Assembly: GCA_913061515.1 (NCBI GenBank)
Contig: CAJXSF010000006.1
Location: 23,623 to 87,622 of the forward strand
DNA from: an uncultured Gammaproteobacteria bacterium
GTDB taxonomy: Bacteria; Pseudomonadota; Gammaproteobacteria; Pseudomonadales; Pseudohongiellaceae
DNA length: 64,000 bases
Direction: 5' to 3'
The position numbers and the translations under genes were made by a program. Within the stretch, counting starts at the first letter, position 1. Each line of letters opens with the position of its first letter. The notes beneath the pieces are model-generated. The model was not told the origin of the DNA. It did no database searches and saw only the letters and a program-made list of their open reading frames with translations. Positions 34,026 through 44,201 of the stretch are shown in pieces.

Positions 34026-35996
34026 ATGGCCATGATGACAAAATTCAGTTTTAGGTTCGCGTTAGTCGCCACTGCCGCTTTTTTAACGGCTTGCGGAGGC
34101 GGTTCTGAGTCGACAAATACTGTCGATACGAGTCTCGATAATACTCAAGAAGTGAATGATTACTACGCAGCTAACCCTGATTTTTTCACCTTTGCCACAA
34201 TCAATGATTTGCCGAATGATCTAGTCTGGGAAGACGGCATGGATGAGCCCGACCTAGGGTCTCCCGATGCAGTGAAAGGCGGTACCTTTTATGAGTCGAT
34301 AGAAGACTTTCCACCGACGTTGCGCTTCGTAGGGCCTGATTCGAACTTCTCCTCGCGCTCCTGGATCGCAGGGTATTACCGTATGGGTTATGCTTGGCCG
34401 CATCCTAATACGCGTAATTTTATTCCAGGCATCGCCGAAAGTTGGGCAATCGATGACGACACTAGCACGGTGTATATTAAGATTAACCCGGAGGCTCGTT
34501 GGAGCGACGATGAGCCTATTACCTCTGATGATCAATTCTTTGCCTTTTATTTTTTCCAGTCCGAATATATTCAGGCACCGTTCTACAACAATCACTACAA
34601 CACCGAATACACCAATATTACTCGTTACGATGAGCATACTTTCTCTGTCACTATGGCAACCGCCAAGCCCGACATGGCTGAGTATGGCCTTGGTCTGAAC
34701 CCGATTCCGCAACATTTTTATAAAGAATTAGGTGAGGATTTCCCTGAGCGTTATCAGTGGCGTTATGAGCCTCACGCTGGTGCCTACACGATTGATGATC
34801 AGAATATCGACATGGGCGTGCGGATAGTTTTAGAGCGTAAAAAAGACTGGTGGGCGAAAGACAATAAGTATTTTCGTAACCTCTACAATGTCGACCGCAT
34901 TAATCTGACTGTGATGCGCGACGCCGCTAAACGTTATGAAGCATTCCGCCGCGGTGATGTCGATATGATGCGAGTCGTCACCGCCGATATGTGGCACGAC
35001 AATCTTCCCCCAACTGACCCAGATGTGGCCGGTGGCTATATCCACAAAGCGACCTTCTTCAATGGTGGGCCGCGCAGCAATTGGGGGCTGTGGATGAACT
35101 CGTCGCGTCCTTATTTGGATAATCAAGATGTGCGCATTGGCATTCAATACGCCGCAAACTGGGATCTGGTGATCAGTAATTATTTCCGAGGTGACGTAGA
35201 GCGACTGAAAACCCAGAACGATGGCTACCCCGATTTTAGTAATCTGAACATCGAACCTCGCTCCTTTAATATTGACTTGGCGCTAGAACATTTTGCCAAA
35301 GCCGGATTTACCGAACGCGGGCCGGACGGAATCCTGCGCAATGCGCAAGGGGATCGCTTGGCATTTACTCTGACGACTCATTATGAACGCTTGGGTGATG
35401 TGTTCACGATCTTGAAAGAGGAAGCGATTAAGGCAGGTTTGGAGATTCGCGTTGAAATGCTCGATGGCGCGGCAAGCTTCAGGAAAGCCCAAGAGCGTCA
35501 GCATGATATCTATTTTGTGAGTTTTTCTCCCCAGTTAGTGATGTACCCTGATTACTGGCAGTACTTCCATTCGGACAATGCCTATGATGACGCCTTTCTT
35601 GAGGACGGTTCGGTCAACCCAGATCGCAAGATCAAAACGCAAACGAATAATTTGCAAGTCGTGGCTGATTTCGAACTGGATCAATGGATAGAAGAATACG
35701 ATAGCTCCGAGGACTACGACCGCATGGTGGAGTTGTCGCAGATGATTCAAGAAAAAGTCTATGACTACGCCTCTTTCTCCCCTGGCTTCGTTGAGGTTAA
35801 TTACCGCACAGCCTATTGGCGATGGGTGCAATGGCCGGAAGGGTTCAATTTCCGTTTCACCACTTACCCCTATGAAATGTTCGCTTTCTGGATCGACCCT
35901 GAGATGAGACAGGCCACAATGGATGCCCGTCGTAACGGTGAGACATTTGAGCCCCACGCTGACGATGTTTATGACCAGTTCAAGGGCCTGCAATGA
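34026..35996 (+). CDS. Peptide-binding lipoprotein, YejA type (copy 1)
   Basis: A 656-residue class C binding protein with a lipoprotein signal: LTAC lipobox (Cys about 23) followed by GGGSES. The long mature domain has the YejA/SBP_bac_5 pattern KGGTFYESIEDFPPTLRFVGPD near the start and motifs such as LERKKDWWAKDNKYFRN and HYERLGDVFTILKEEA. It is longer than OppA proteins, as YejA is. A paralogue follows, overlapping by 4 bases (ATGA). Two binding proteins feeding one permease is unusual. Confidence 0.9.
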   Translation: MAMMTKFSFRFALVATAAFLTACGGGSESTNTVDTSLDNTQEVNDYYAANPDFFTFATINDLPNDLVWEDGMDEPDLGSPDAVKGGTFYESIEDFPPTLRFVGPDSNFSSRSWIAGYYRMGYAWPHPNTRNFIPGIAESWAIDDDTSTVYIKINPEARWSDDEPITSDDQFFAFYFFQSEYIQAPFYNNHYNTEYTNITRYDEHTFSVTMATAKPDMAEYGLGLNPIPQHFYKELGEDFPERYQWRYEPHAGAYTIDDQNIDMGVRIVLERKKDWWAKDNKYFRNLYNVDRINLTVMRDAAKRYEAFRRGDVDMMRVVTADMWHDNLPPTDPDVAGGYIHKATFFNGGPRSNWGLWMNSSRPYLDNQDVRIGIQYAANWDLVISNYFRGDVERLKTQNDGYPDFSNLNIEPRSFNIDLALEHFAKAGFTERGPDGILRNAQGDRLAFTLTTHYERLGDVFTILKEEAIKAGLEIRVEMLDGAASFRKAQERQHDIYFVSFSPQLVMYPDYWQYFHSDNAYDDAFLEDGSVNPDRKIKTQTNNLQVVADFELDQWIEEYDSSEDYDRMVELSQMIQEKVYDYASFSPGFVEVNYRTAYWRWVQWPEGFNFRFTTYPYEMFAFWIDPEMRQATMDARRNGETFEPHADDVYDQFKGLQ

Positions 35997-37957
35997 GCGC
36001 GCAAATGACACTATTGCGAAGCACAGGTGTTATTGCGTTTTGCGGCTTATTATTCGCTTGCGGTGGTGGTGAGCCTGCCACCACTAGTACTGCAAGCGAT
36101 CGCGATATCAGCGCAGAAGCGCAGGCCTTTTATGCGGCTGAGCCGCAAAGGTATTCTTTCAAAACTTTGGCGGATATTCCCGAAGGATTGCAATGGCAAA
36201 GCGGTGAGGAGTTGTCGGATATTGGCTCCCCTGAGGCAAAGAAGGGCGGGACGCAATACGAGTTTATTGCAGATTTTCCTGCGACATTGCGAGTCAATGG
36301 CCCTGATGCAAACGGGGAATTTCGTCGCTTTTTGCTCGACTACACAAACCTAACGCTCGCGCATCGCCACCCGAATGAGTTTGACTTCTACCCAGCGATT
36401 GCATCCCAATGGGCTGTCGATCAAGAGAATAAGACTGTCTATGCGCGTCTGAACCCAGATGCCCGCTTTACCGATGGCGAACCCATCACAGTCGACGACT
36501 TCTTTTTTACCTTTTTCTATTATCTCGGTGACTACGTCAACGACCCTTGGTATGCGAATTGGTATTCGTCTCAGTACACCAACATCACTAAGTACGATGA
36601 CCACACCTTGTCGATTAGCATGGCCGAGGCCAAGCCCGACATGGACTCTTTGGCATTAACCTTTCCACCGATGCCAGAGCATTTCTATCAGGATCTTGAC
36701 GAAGACTTCGCTCAAACTTACCAATGGCGCTTCGTTCCCCACGCCGGTGCCTACGAGATCAAGCCAGAGAATATCAACATGGGGACCAATATCGTGATGA
36801 CCCGTGTGCAAGATTGGTGGGCAAAAGATCTGAAGTTTTTCCGCAATCGCTACAACCCAGATCGCATTAATTTCAACGTGATTCGCGACACGGCCAATCA
36901 ATTTGAGGCCTTTAAACGAGGCGATCTTGATCAATTTAAGATCCGCACGGCGGATTATTGGTATGAGAACCTGCCGAACGATGACCCGGATGTGCAGGCC
37001 GGCTATATAGAAAAGGCGGCTTTCTATAACGATGGCCCGCGCTCACCTTGGGGTATGTGGATCAACACCGCACGTAAGCATCTGGATAACCTCGATGTGC
37101 GACTCGGTATTCAATATGCCTCTAACTGGGATCTAGTGCTGCAGCAATATTTCAGGGGCGATTTTACGCGACTAGAATCGGGGCAGATCGGCTATGGCGA
37201 GTTCAGCAATCCTAATGTTAAAGCCAGGCGCTTCGATGTTACGCGAGCACGTGAACATTTCGCCAAAGCCGGATTCGATCAAAGTGGGCCAGATGGCATA
37301 TTAATGAACGCACAAGGCGAACGTTTAGCCTTCACATTATCAACCCATTATGAGCGTTACCGCGATGTGTTCACGATTTTAAAAGAAGAGGCTACAAAAG
37401 CCGGTTTAGAGCTGCGCTTGGAGATGATGGATGTCGCGGCAGGCTCAAGAAAGGTCTCTGAGAAACAGCATGATATTTACTTCATCGGCTTGAACTTTCA
37501 GATAGAGATGTATCCGCGCTACTGGGAAATGTACCACTCCGACAACGCCTACGATGATGCGTTTTTAGAAGATGGCAGCGTGAACCCTGATCGTAAGGTT
37601 AAGGTGCAGACTAATAACCTGGAAAACTTGGCCATATTCGAGATGGACCAGTTGATCGATCGCTATGTTGCCTCTTCAGATAAAGATGAAATGGTCGAGA
37701 TAGCCCACCAGTTAACGCAAATGCACCATGATCATGCCTCGTTTGTCCCGGGCTTTGTGGAGCCTTTGTATTGGCATGCTTCGTGGCGATGGGTGCGTTG
37801 GCCCGAGGATTTTAATCTTCGTTATTCAAGCTACGCCGAAGATCACTTTGTGCACTGGATCGACACGCAGATGAAGGAAGAGACGCTTGCAGCGCAGCGC
37901 TCCGGGCAATCTTTTGAACCACAGATCAATGTTTATGACCAATACAAACAACAGTAG
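35993..37957 (+). CDS. Peptide-binding lipoprotein, YejA type (copy 2)
   Basis: A 654-residue paralogue of the preceding protein, with its own LFAC lipobox (Cys about 23) and the same domain order. Whole stretches are conserved (KPDMxxLALTFPPMPEHFY, HYERYRDVFTILKEEATKAGLE, YDDAFLEDGSVNPDRK) while others differ, roughly half identical by eye, showing an old duplication with likely changed ligand range. Its start overlaps copy 1 by 4 bases; the ATPases follow after 6 bases. It is co-transcribed, so both copies are made together. Confidence 0.9.
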   Translation: MSAQMTLLRSTGVIAFCGLLFACGGGEPATTSTASDRDISAEAQAFYAAEPQRYSFKTLADIPEGLQWQSGEELSDIGSPEAKKGGTQYEFIADFPATLRVNGPDANGEFRRFLLDYTNLTLAHRHPNEFDFYPAIASQWAVDQENKTVYARLNPDARFTDGEPITVDDFFFTFFYYLGDYVNDPWYANWYSSQYTNITKYDDHTLSISMAEAKPDMDSLALTFPPMPEHFYQDLDEDFAQTYQWRFVPHAGAYEIKPENINMGTNIVMTRVQDWWAKDLKFFRNRYNPDRINFNVIRDTANQFEAFKRGDLDQFKIRTADYWYENLPNDDPDVQAGYIEKAAFYNDGPRSPWGMWINTARKHLDNLDVRLGIQYASNWDLVLQQYFRGDFTRLESGQIGYGEFSNPNVKARRFDVTRAREHFAKAGFDQSGPDGILMNAQGERLAFTLSTHYERYRDVFTILKEEATKAGLELRLEMMDVAAGSRKVSEKQHDIYFIGLNFQIEMYPRYWEMYHSDNAYDDAFLEDGSVNPDRKVKVQTNNLENLAIFEMDQLIDRYVASSDKDEMVEIAHQLTQMHHDHASFVPGFVEPLYWHASWRWVRWPEDFNLRYSSYAEDHFVHWIDTQMKEETLAAQRSGQSFEPQINVYDQYKQQ

Positions 37958-37963
37958 GGCTTT

Positions 37964-38998
37964 ATGTCGGACGTGATACTTTCTGTTAATAAGCTGATCA
38001 CCGAGTTTTCGACCGATGAGGGGCGAGTGCGCGCGGTCGACGATGTCAGCTTCTCGATTAAAGAAGGCGAAACCCTCGGCATAGTCGGTGAATCTGGTTG
38101 TGGTAAAAGTGTCACCGCACTATCGATCATGCGGCTTCTGCCGCAGCCCATCGGCCAAATTATGGGCGGTGAGATACTGCTTGAAGGGCAGAACCTAGTA
38201 GAGTTGCCTTTGGAGCAAATGCGTAAGATTCGTGGTGCCCGTATTGGCATGGTGTTCCAAGAGCCGATGACAGCGCTGAACCCGGTCCATACCATTGGGC
38301 GCCAATTGACCGAAGTCATTCTGCTACATAAAAACTTCTCGAAAGATAAAGCCTTAAGAGAGGGCATCGAGATGCTCGACAAAGTAGGGATTCCCGCTCC
38401 GGATATTCGCATGACTGAGTACCCGCATCAGCTCTCTGGCGGTATGCGACAACGTGTGGTCATTGCCATGGCATTGGCCTGCCAGCCAAAACTATTGATT
38501 GCGGATGAGCCGACAACGGCGTTAGACGTGACGATTCAGGCGCAGATCCTAGAGCTGATTAAAGACCTGCAAAAGCAAATGGGGATGTCGGTTGTTCTCA
38601 TTACTCATGACCTTGGCGTGATTGCTGAGACATCCTCGTCAGTGGTGGTGATGTACGCAGGTAAGGTGGCTGAGCGCGGCAGTGTCTGCGATGTTTTCGA
38701 TCGCCCGTCGCACCCTTATACAAAAGATTTGCTTGAGTCTATTCCTCGACTTGATACGCCGCCTAAGTCAAAGCTCACGATTATTCCTGGCATGGTGCCG
38801 GGCTTATTAGACATGCCTAAAGGGTGTCGGTTTGAGAATCGTTGCCCCTATAGAAAAGACAGCTGTCTTGTTGCGCCTCCTGACCCAGAAACTATCGCTG
38901 AAGGGCATGAAGTCGCCTGTTATGAATGGCAAGAATTGAAGCGCAATACTGTGCCCGGTGGTGACAGTGCTAATTTTAAGTTGAGTGCAGTTGCATGA
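37964..38998 (+). CDS. Peptide ABC transporter ATP-binding protein, OppD-like (Yej system)
   Basis: A 344-residue ABC ATPase: Walker A GESGCGKS near 43-50, signature [15 protein letters not shown], Walker [13 protein letters not shown], and the oligopeptide C-terminal Cys cluster ([14 protein letters not shown]). In E. coli the Yej system uses a single fused YejF ATPase; here the two halves are separate genes, this one equivalent to the N-terminal half. It overlaps the next ATPase by 4 bases. Confidence 0.92.
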   Translation: MSDVILSVNKLITEFSTDEGRVRAVDDVSFSIKEGETLGIVGESGCGKSVTALSIMRLLPQPIGQIMGGEILLEGQNLVELPLEQMRKIRGARIGMVFQEPMTALNPVHTIGRQLTEVILLHKNFSKDKALREGIEMLDKVGIPAPDIRMTEYPHQLSGGMRQRVVIAMALACQPKLLIADEPTTALDVTIQAQILELIKDLQKQMGMSVVLITHDLGVIAETSSSVVVMYAGKVAERGSVCDVFDRPSHPYTKDLLESIPRLDTPPKSKLTIIPGMVPGLLDMPKGCRFENRCPYRKDSCLVAPPDPETIAEGHEVACYEWQELKRNTVPGGDSANFKLSAVA

Positions 38999-39993
38999 GC
39001 GTATCTCCTTTACAAGCAAAGTCCATCGAACCAATTTTAAGCGTCCGTGACTTAAAGATGCATTTTCCTGTAAAGGAAGGCATCTTCATGCGTACAGGGA
39101 AGTTCAACAAAGCGGTCGATGGAATCAACTTCGATATTATGCCGGGGGAAACTCTTGGCCTGGTAGGGGAGTCTGGTTGCGGAAAGTCCACGCTTGGCCG
39201 TTGTATAGCAAGATTGTATCAGCCCACCGCCGGGCAGATTAGCTTCGAAGGCACCGACATTGCCAAACTGGGGCGCAAGGATATGATGCCGTTTCGTCGC
39301 GACATCCAAATGATCTTCCAAGACCCTATGGAGTCATTAAACTCACGTCATACTGTCGGGCAAATACTGGAAGAGCCATTCCAGGTGCATAAAATCGGCG
39401 ACAAAGCCTATCGCAAAAAACGTGTTGTGGAACTGTTGGATTTAGTCGGCCTGCCTGCCCGCTCGGTTACGCGCTATCCGTTCGAATTCTCCGGTGGGCA
39501 AAGGCAACGTATTGGCATTGCACGCTCGATCGCTTTGAACCCCAAGTTGATTATTTGTGATGAGCCGGTGTCGGCACTAGACGTGTCTATACAAAGCCAG
39601 ATATTGAACTTATTGATCGATTTGCAGAAAGAGTTCAATTTGTCCTATCTGTTCATTGCTCATGACCTTGCCGTGGTCAAACATATATCGGATCGCATCG
39701 CGATCATGTATCTGGGCAAAATTGTGGAGAGTGGCGAAGGGGAGAGCATCTACCGCACTGCGCGACACCCCTATACCCAGTCGTTGATCTCGGCGATTCC
39801 GGTACCAGACCCACACCATGTGGCAACTCGACAGATTCTCGTTGGCGATGTGCCATCACCAATCAATCCGCCCTCAGGCTGCACGTTTCATACGCGCTGC
39901 CCAAAAGTGATGGATGTGTGTAAAGAACTGGTTCCAGTGCTAAATGGTGAAGACCAGCCTGTGTCTTGCCATCTTTTCGAACAGCCTAAATAA
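38995..39993 (+). CDS. Peptide ABC transporter ATP-binding protein, OppF-like (Yej system)
   Basis: A 332-residue ABC ATPase, equivalent to the C-terminal half of YejF: Walker A GESGCGKS, signature FSGGQRQRIGIARSI, Walker B LIICDEPVSALD, and a Cys cluster (CTFHTRCPKVMDVC). It ends the second transporter operon. Its stop is only 2 bases from the stop of rimK on the other strand, with no obvious terminator between, so transcripts run into each other. Confidence 0.92.
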   Translation: MSVSPLQAKSIEPILSVRDLKMHFPVKEGIFMRTGKFNKAVDGINFDIMPGETLGLVGESGCGKSTLGRCIARLYQPTAGQISFEGTDIAKLGRKDMMPFRRDIQMIFQDPMESLNSRHTVGQILEEPFQVHKIGDKAYRKKRVVELLDLVGLPARSVTRYPFEFSGGQRQRIGIARSIALNPKLIICDEPVSALDVSIQSQILNLLIDLQKEFNLSYLFIAHDLAVVKHISDRIAIMYLGKIVESGEGESIYRTARHPYTQSLISAIPVPDPHHVATRQILVGDVPSPINPPSGCTFHTRCPKVMDVCKELVPVLNGEDQPVSCHLFEQPK

Positions 39994-39995
39994 AC

Positions 39996-40910
39996 TCAAC
40001 CTTTGCCTTTCATCTTGTTTGGCCCTTTCAGGCAATCTTTTTCGATGTATTCGATAATGCTGCTGGCAATGTCTTTGCCGGTAGCCGTTTCGATGCCTTC
40101 AAGGCCGGGGGAGGAGTTGACTTCAAGCACTAAGGGGCCGTGATTGGAGCGAATAATATCGACTCCGGCCACATCTAAGCCCATTACTTGCGCTGCCTTC
40201 AATGCTAGTTTGCGCTCGTCAGGGCGCAGCTTGATAATTTGCGCAGAACCGCCTCTATGCAGGTTGGAGCGAAACTCGCCAGCGGCCGCGGTACGTTGCA
40301 TTGCGGCGACCACACGCTCGCCAATCACGAAGCAACGAATATCGGCACCGCCAGATTCTTTTATAAACTCTTGCACAAGAAAATCAGCTTGCAGGCCGCG
40401 GAAGGCATTGATCAGCGCTTCGGCCGCTTTTTTAGTTTCGGCTAACACCACGCCATTGCCGTGCGTGCTTTCCATGACTTTGACGACAAGCGGCGCGCCA
40501 CCAACGGAGTTGATGAGATCATTGGTCGCATCGGCCGAATGGGCATAACTGGTGACGGGTTGGCCAATGCCGCGACGTGCAAGTAATTGATGCGCCCGCA
40601 GTTTGTCGCGCGAACGTGTGATGGCGATAGATTCATTGACCGAATAGATGCCGCCAACCTCAAATTGTCGCAGCACCGCACAGCCATAGCCGGTGACACT
40701 TGCGCCAATGCGGGGAATGACAGCATCGAACTCCAATGCCTCTGGGTCGCCAGCGCCTTTATAGAAGACTGTGGGGTTATTAGCGGTGATATTCATATAG
40801 CACTTTAGAACGTCCACAACACGAACCTCGTGGCCGCGCGCACGGGCTGCCTCTACTATTCTGCGGGTCGAGTAAAGCTTGCCGTTTCGCGATAAAACGC
40901 CGATTCTCAT
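39996..40910 (-). CDS. rimK: Ribosomal protein S6 glutamate ligase RimK
   Basis: An ATP-grasp ligase that adds glutamates to the C-terminus of ribosomal protein S6. The 304-residue protein has the RimK N-terminal ([19 protein letters not shown]), the ATP-grasp motifs ([37 protein letters not shown]), and the conserved end [14 protein letters not shown]. It could also be a RimK-like ligase with another acceptor. No rpsF lies nearby. It is monocistronic, converging with the transporter ATPase. Confidence 0.9.
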   Translation of the reverse strand: MRIGVLSRNGKLYSTRRIVEAARARGHEVRVVDVLKCYMNITANNPTVFYKGAGDPEALEFDAVIPRIGASVTGYGCAVLRQFEVGGIYSVNESIAITRSRDKLRAHQLLARRGIGQPVTSYAHSADATNDLINSVGGAPLVVKVMESTHGNGVVLAETKKAAEALINAFRGLQADFLVQEFIKESGGADIRCFVIGERVVAAMQRTAAAGEFRSNLHRGGSAQIIKLRPDERKLALKAAQVMGLDVAGVDIIRSNHGPLVLEVNSSPGLEGIETATGKDIASSIIEYIEKDCLKGPNKMKGKG

Positions 40911-41076
40911 TGTGGGTGATCCTAAAGCGGGGTTAAAAAGTGGAAGTTGTGCAGTGGGTGTAAGTTACCACAAGCGCAATATAAAAGAGACGGGGCGGGG
41001 TAAAAAGAATCGCGCTAGCTCGGGAATGCTTTTAGAATCCTAGGCAAAGTCGATAAGAATAATAATAGGGGGCAGC

Positions 41077-41850
41077 GTGAAGACAGTACTGCAGTTTGGC
41101 GAGCTTAAATTCCGGGTACACTGGTTGATCGCCTTATGTGTCGCCGCCACGGTGGCCTTGTTGATCAATCTTGGGTTTTGGCAGCTTGGGCGTCTAGAAG
41201 ATAAGCGAGAGTTGCGAGCGGCGATGCAAGAGCGTTTGGAGTCAGTGCCGTTGCCATTGGCTGAAATCGAAGCGCGGGTTGCTCCCATGAGTGAGGCGCA
41301 AGCAAATGCCATTGAGAACCTACGTGTGACTGCGTCAGGACGCTATTGGAATGAAGCCTCGTTTGTCGTTGCATTTCAATTCTTTCAGGGTGCCCCGGGT
41401 TTTGAGCTGATTACACCGTTTGAAGTGCAGGGCACAGGAGAGACTGTGCTAGTCAGCCGCGGCTGGGTAGCACCTGGCCCAGGTGATGATGGTATGCCCT
41501 ACGTTGTGCCCATAGAGGGGCAGCAACAATTAACGGGGCAATTGCATGTGCCTGCCGCCCCTATTGGCGTGACGCAAGTAGAGGGGCAGGCCTGGCCCTT
41601 ACGGTTCCGAAGGCTTGATATCGAACGTGCAGGGCAGGTGTTGGAGCGCGACCTGCTCCCATGGGTGGTGCGTCTTGGTCCCGATGAGGCCGGTGTATTT
41701 GCTAGGCATTGGCCTGCGGTAACAGTGAATACCCGCACCCATATCCAATATGCTTTGCAATGGTTTGGTATGGCTGCAGTGGTGCTGTTGATCAGCTTTT
41801 TAATGAGTAGTAATTATCTGGCGCTGCGCAGGGCGCCCAGGCGCGCGTAG
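41077..41850 (+). CDS. SURF1 family cytochrome oxidase biogenesis protein
   Basis: A 257-residue SURF1 protein, needed for heme a insertion in aa3-type cytochrome oxidases. Topology is diagnostic: an N-terminal helix (about 15-39) followed by GFWQLGRLEDKRE, a periplasmic beta domain with VSRGWV, and a C-terminal helix (about 225-248). It starts at a GTG at 41077 with AGGGGG upstream; no ATG is near. No cytochrome oxidase genes are in view, so it is separated from its usual cluster or the cluster lies outside the window. Confidence 0.88.
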   Translation: MKTVLQFGELKFRVHWLIALCVAATVALLINLGFWQLGRLEDKRELRAAMQERLESVPLPLAEIEARVAPMSEAQANAIENLRVTASGRYWNEASFVVAFQFFQGAPGFELITPFEVQGTGETVLVSRGWVAPGPGDDGMPYVVPIEGQQQLTGQLHVPAAPIGVTQVEGQAWPLRFRRLDIERAGQVLERDLLPWVVRLGPDEAGVFARHWPAVTVNTRTHIQYALQWFGMAAVVLLISFLMSSNYLALRRAPRRA

Positions 41851-41947
41851 GAGCTCAATATGCGCACATTGCGTTGTAGTCATGCTAAGGTAAGTTGCAA
41901 TTAGCCTTAAATTGTCGATTTGTGCCTAAGAGAGTGGGGAGTCAAGC

Positions 41948-42535
41948 GTGAAAATGCCACAAATGATATTTGCCGTCCTCTGCAGTCTGTTTCTTATTGG
42001 GAGCGCTGCTTTCGCCCAAGATCAACGTGGTCTCATTGAGGGCAACTGGCTTATCAATGAAGAGCTTAGTGATGACCCTGACGAAGCGGTAGAGGCGGCT
42101 ATAATCGCAGCCGGTGGCAAAGTGTCGCGCAGTTGGTTCAAGAAGAAAGAGAAAGGGCGTTACCGCGGTGGGCCCAAAGAACAAGAGCTCTACGACCGGC
42201 TTTCCTACGACACGATCTTGCGCATTACCTATGACGAGCCAGAGTTCTGGTTTGGTTACAATGATGGCTTTCAGCGGGTGTTCCATACTGATGGGCGCAC
42301 CCAAAGCGTGGGGGCTAGTGAGCACTACAGCAATGGCGCGCAGGACTTTGCATTTGGGCAATGGGAGGGTGATACGCTGTATGTAGAGGGCCGGCCGCGC
42401 GAAGGCGGGTTTACATTGGAGTCTTATACTGTACAAGCCAATGGCGCGCGCTTGCGTGTAGAGCTAGAGCTTAAGCCAAATAACTTTGGTGCTGCTGTGA
42501 AAATGGTGCGCATCTATGATCGACAATCCCCCTAA
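41948..42535 (+). CDS. Exported protein of unknown function, beta-rich
   Basis: A 195-residue secreted protein. The signal peptide ends near SAAFA (about residue 23). The mature domain is strand-rich with FWFGYNDGFQRVFHTDGRTQSVG, FGQWEGDTLYVEGRPREGG and RLRVELEL, a pattern like small lipid-carrier or lipocalin-like domains seen in uncharacterised proteins. It starts at a GTG with GGGGAG upstream, or at the ATG two codons later. It lies between SURF1 and the pyruvate carboxylase operon with no evident link to either. Confidence 0.65.
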   Translation: MKMPQMIFAVLCSLFLIGSAAFAQDQRGLIEGNWLINEELSDDPDEAVEAAIIAAGGKVSRSWFKKKEKGRYRGGPKEQELYDRLSYDTILRITYDEPEFWFGYNDGFQRVFHTDGRTQSVGASEHYSNGAQDFAFGQWEGDTLYVEGRPREGGFTLESYTVQANGARLRVELELKPNNFGAAVKMVRIYDRQSP

Positions 42536-42583
42536 CTCAATAGGCTGATTCTTGTTGTGCCTGCTGGCCAAAAAATTTTCGGA

Positions 42584-42612
42584 GTTGACGCTACAAGGCT
42601 GTCTCAGTAAGC
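42584..42612 (+). promoter_or_regulatory. Candidate promoter for the pyruvate carboxylase operon
   Basis: TTGACG followed after 17 bases by TAAGCT fits a sigma-70 promoter with a good -35 and a weak -10, about 110-140 bases before pycA. The leader then has a CG-rich stretch. It is a weak prediction based only on spacing and hexamers. Confidence 0.3.
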
Positions 42613-42722
42613 TTGAGTTCTTGTGAATTTAAAAAAGCGCCCCCTGTTTTCGTGGTGCGAGCCGCTAAAAATGGTGGTACCGCGCGAATTCGGTAAGTTT
42701 CCAGTCAGTAGAGAACTCTTCA

Positions 42723-44141
42723 GTGCTTAAAAAAGTCTTAATAGCCAACCGCGGCGAGATTGCGGTCAGGATAGCCCGCGCATGTCGAGAACTCGGCGTT
42801 CGTTCAGTGGCAATTTATACAGAAGCCGATCGATACTCCCTGCATGTAAAAAAGGCCGATGAGGCCTATTTTGTGGGCCCTGATCCTTTGCAGGGGTATT
42901 TGAATCCACACCAACTAGTGAATCTCGCCATAGAGACCGGCTGCGATGCTCTGCATCCAGGTTATGGCTTTCTATCTGAAAATCCAGAATTGGCAGAGAT
43001 CTGCGAGCGTCGCGGCATCAAATTTATTGGCCCTGCAGCGCGAGTCATCCAATCCATGGGAGACAAGACCGAGGCGCGCAAATGCGCCGAGCGTGCGGGC
43101 GTGCCAGTGACCCCAGGCACTCAAGACAATCTTAAAGATGTCGATGAGGCGCTTGCCATCGCGGGCGAGATTGGTTACCCGATTATGCTCAAGGCAACCT
43201 CTGGTGGGGGGGGGCGTGGTATACGGCGCTGTAATGACGAGAAAGAATTACAGCAAAATTATCAACGCGTCATTTCCGAGGCCACTAAGGCTTTTGGGCG
43301 TGCCGATGTGTTTTTGGAAAAATGTATCGTTAATCCTCGCCATATTGAGGTGCAGATACTCGCTGACGCGCACGGCAATACTGTGCATCTTTTTGAGCGT
43401 GATTGTTCAATTCAGCGGCGCAACCAAAAACTAATCGAGTTGGCACCTTCTCCACAATTGAACGATGAGCAAAGACACTATATAGGCGAGCTCGCCGTTA
43501 GTGTGGCTAAAGAAGCTGGTTATGAAAATGCTGGAACCGTCGAGTTCTTGCTCGATAGCGATGGCAGCTTCTATTTCATGGAGATGAATACCCGAGTTCA
43601 GGTTGAGCACACAATCACTGAAGAGATCACCGGAATCGATATCGTGTGCGAACAGATCCGAATTGCATCGGGTTTGCCGCTCTCAGTACAACAAGACAGT
43701 ATTACCTACACTGGCTTTGCCGCGCAGTTTAGAATCAATGCCGAAGACCCAAAGAACGGCTTCTTGCCTAGCTTTGGTCGTATCAGTCGTTACTACTCTC
43801 CAGGTGGGCCAGGTGTGCGCACCGACGCGGCAATCTACACCGGTTATACCATCCCTCCGCATTATGATTCCATGTGCGCCAAGTTAGTGGTATGGGCTCG
43901 TAATTGGGATGAGCTATTGCCGCGCTGTATGCGAGCGTTGGACGATATGCAAATCTATGGGATTCAAACGACGCGTCAGTATTACAAAGAAATTTTGCAG
44001 CACCCAGAGTTTAAATCGGGTGATTTCAATACGAGTTTTGTGGAAGAGCATCCCGAGTTAACTCGCTATTCGACTAAGCGCCGGCCGGAGTTTTTGGCCG
44101 CAGCTATTGCGGCGGCGATTGCCGCGCAGTCGGGAATGTAA
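42723..44141 (+). CDS. pycA: Pyruvate carboxylase subunit A (biotin carboxylase)
   Basis: Carboxylates the biotin on the partner subunit using ATP and bicarbonate. The 472-residue protein shows the biotin carboxylase order: N-terminal KKVLIANRGEIAVRIARACRELG, the ATP-grasp glycine loop SGGGGRGIR (160-168), EKCIVNPRHIEVQILAD and EMNTRVQVEHTITEE. It resembles AccC, but the 60-base gap to the biotin-carboxyl transferase gene identifies it as the pyruvate carboxylase A subunit. The start is GTG at 42723 with GAGAAC upstream. Confidence 0.88.
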   Translation: MLKKVLIANRGEIAVRIARACRELGVRSVAIYTEADRYSLHVKKADEAYFVGPDPLQGYLNPHQLVNLAIETGCDALHPGYGFLSENPELAEICERRGIKFIGPAARVIQSMGDKTEARKCAERAGVPVTPGTQDNLKDVDEALAIAGEIGYPIMLKATSGGGGRGIRRCNDEKELQQNYQRVISEATKAFGRADVFLEKCIVNPRHIEVQILADAHGNTVHLFERDCSIQRRNQKLIELAPSPQLNDEQRHYIGELAVSVAKEAGYENAGTVEFLLDSDGSFYFMEMNTRVQVEHTITEEITGIDIVCEQIRIASGLPLSVQQDSITYTGFAAQFRINAEDPKNGFLPSFGRISRYYSPGGPGVRTDAAIYTGYTIPPHYDSMCAKLVVWARNWDELLPRCMRALDDMQIYGIQTTRQYYKEILQHPEFKSGDFNTSFVEEHPELTRYSTKRRPEFLAAAIAAAIAAQSGM

Positions 44142-44201
44142 CGCATCGCAAACCTTAAAAAATTGTAGGAGCGGGAGAACCCCGCGAAGTGTGGAGAAAA
44201 C

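Noticed and set aside
42672..42684. TGGTGGTACCGCG in the pycA leader, similar to the T-box antiterminator motif
   Set aside because: The 13 bases match the T-box core, but T-boxes are almost absent from gammaproteobacteria, no Stem I, specifier loop or leader terminator can be recognised, and pyruvate carboxylase is not a T-box-controlled gene. I treat it as chance.
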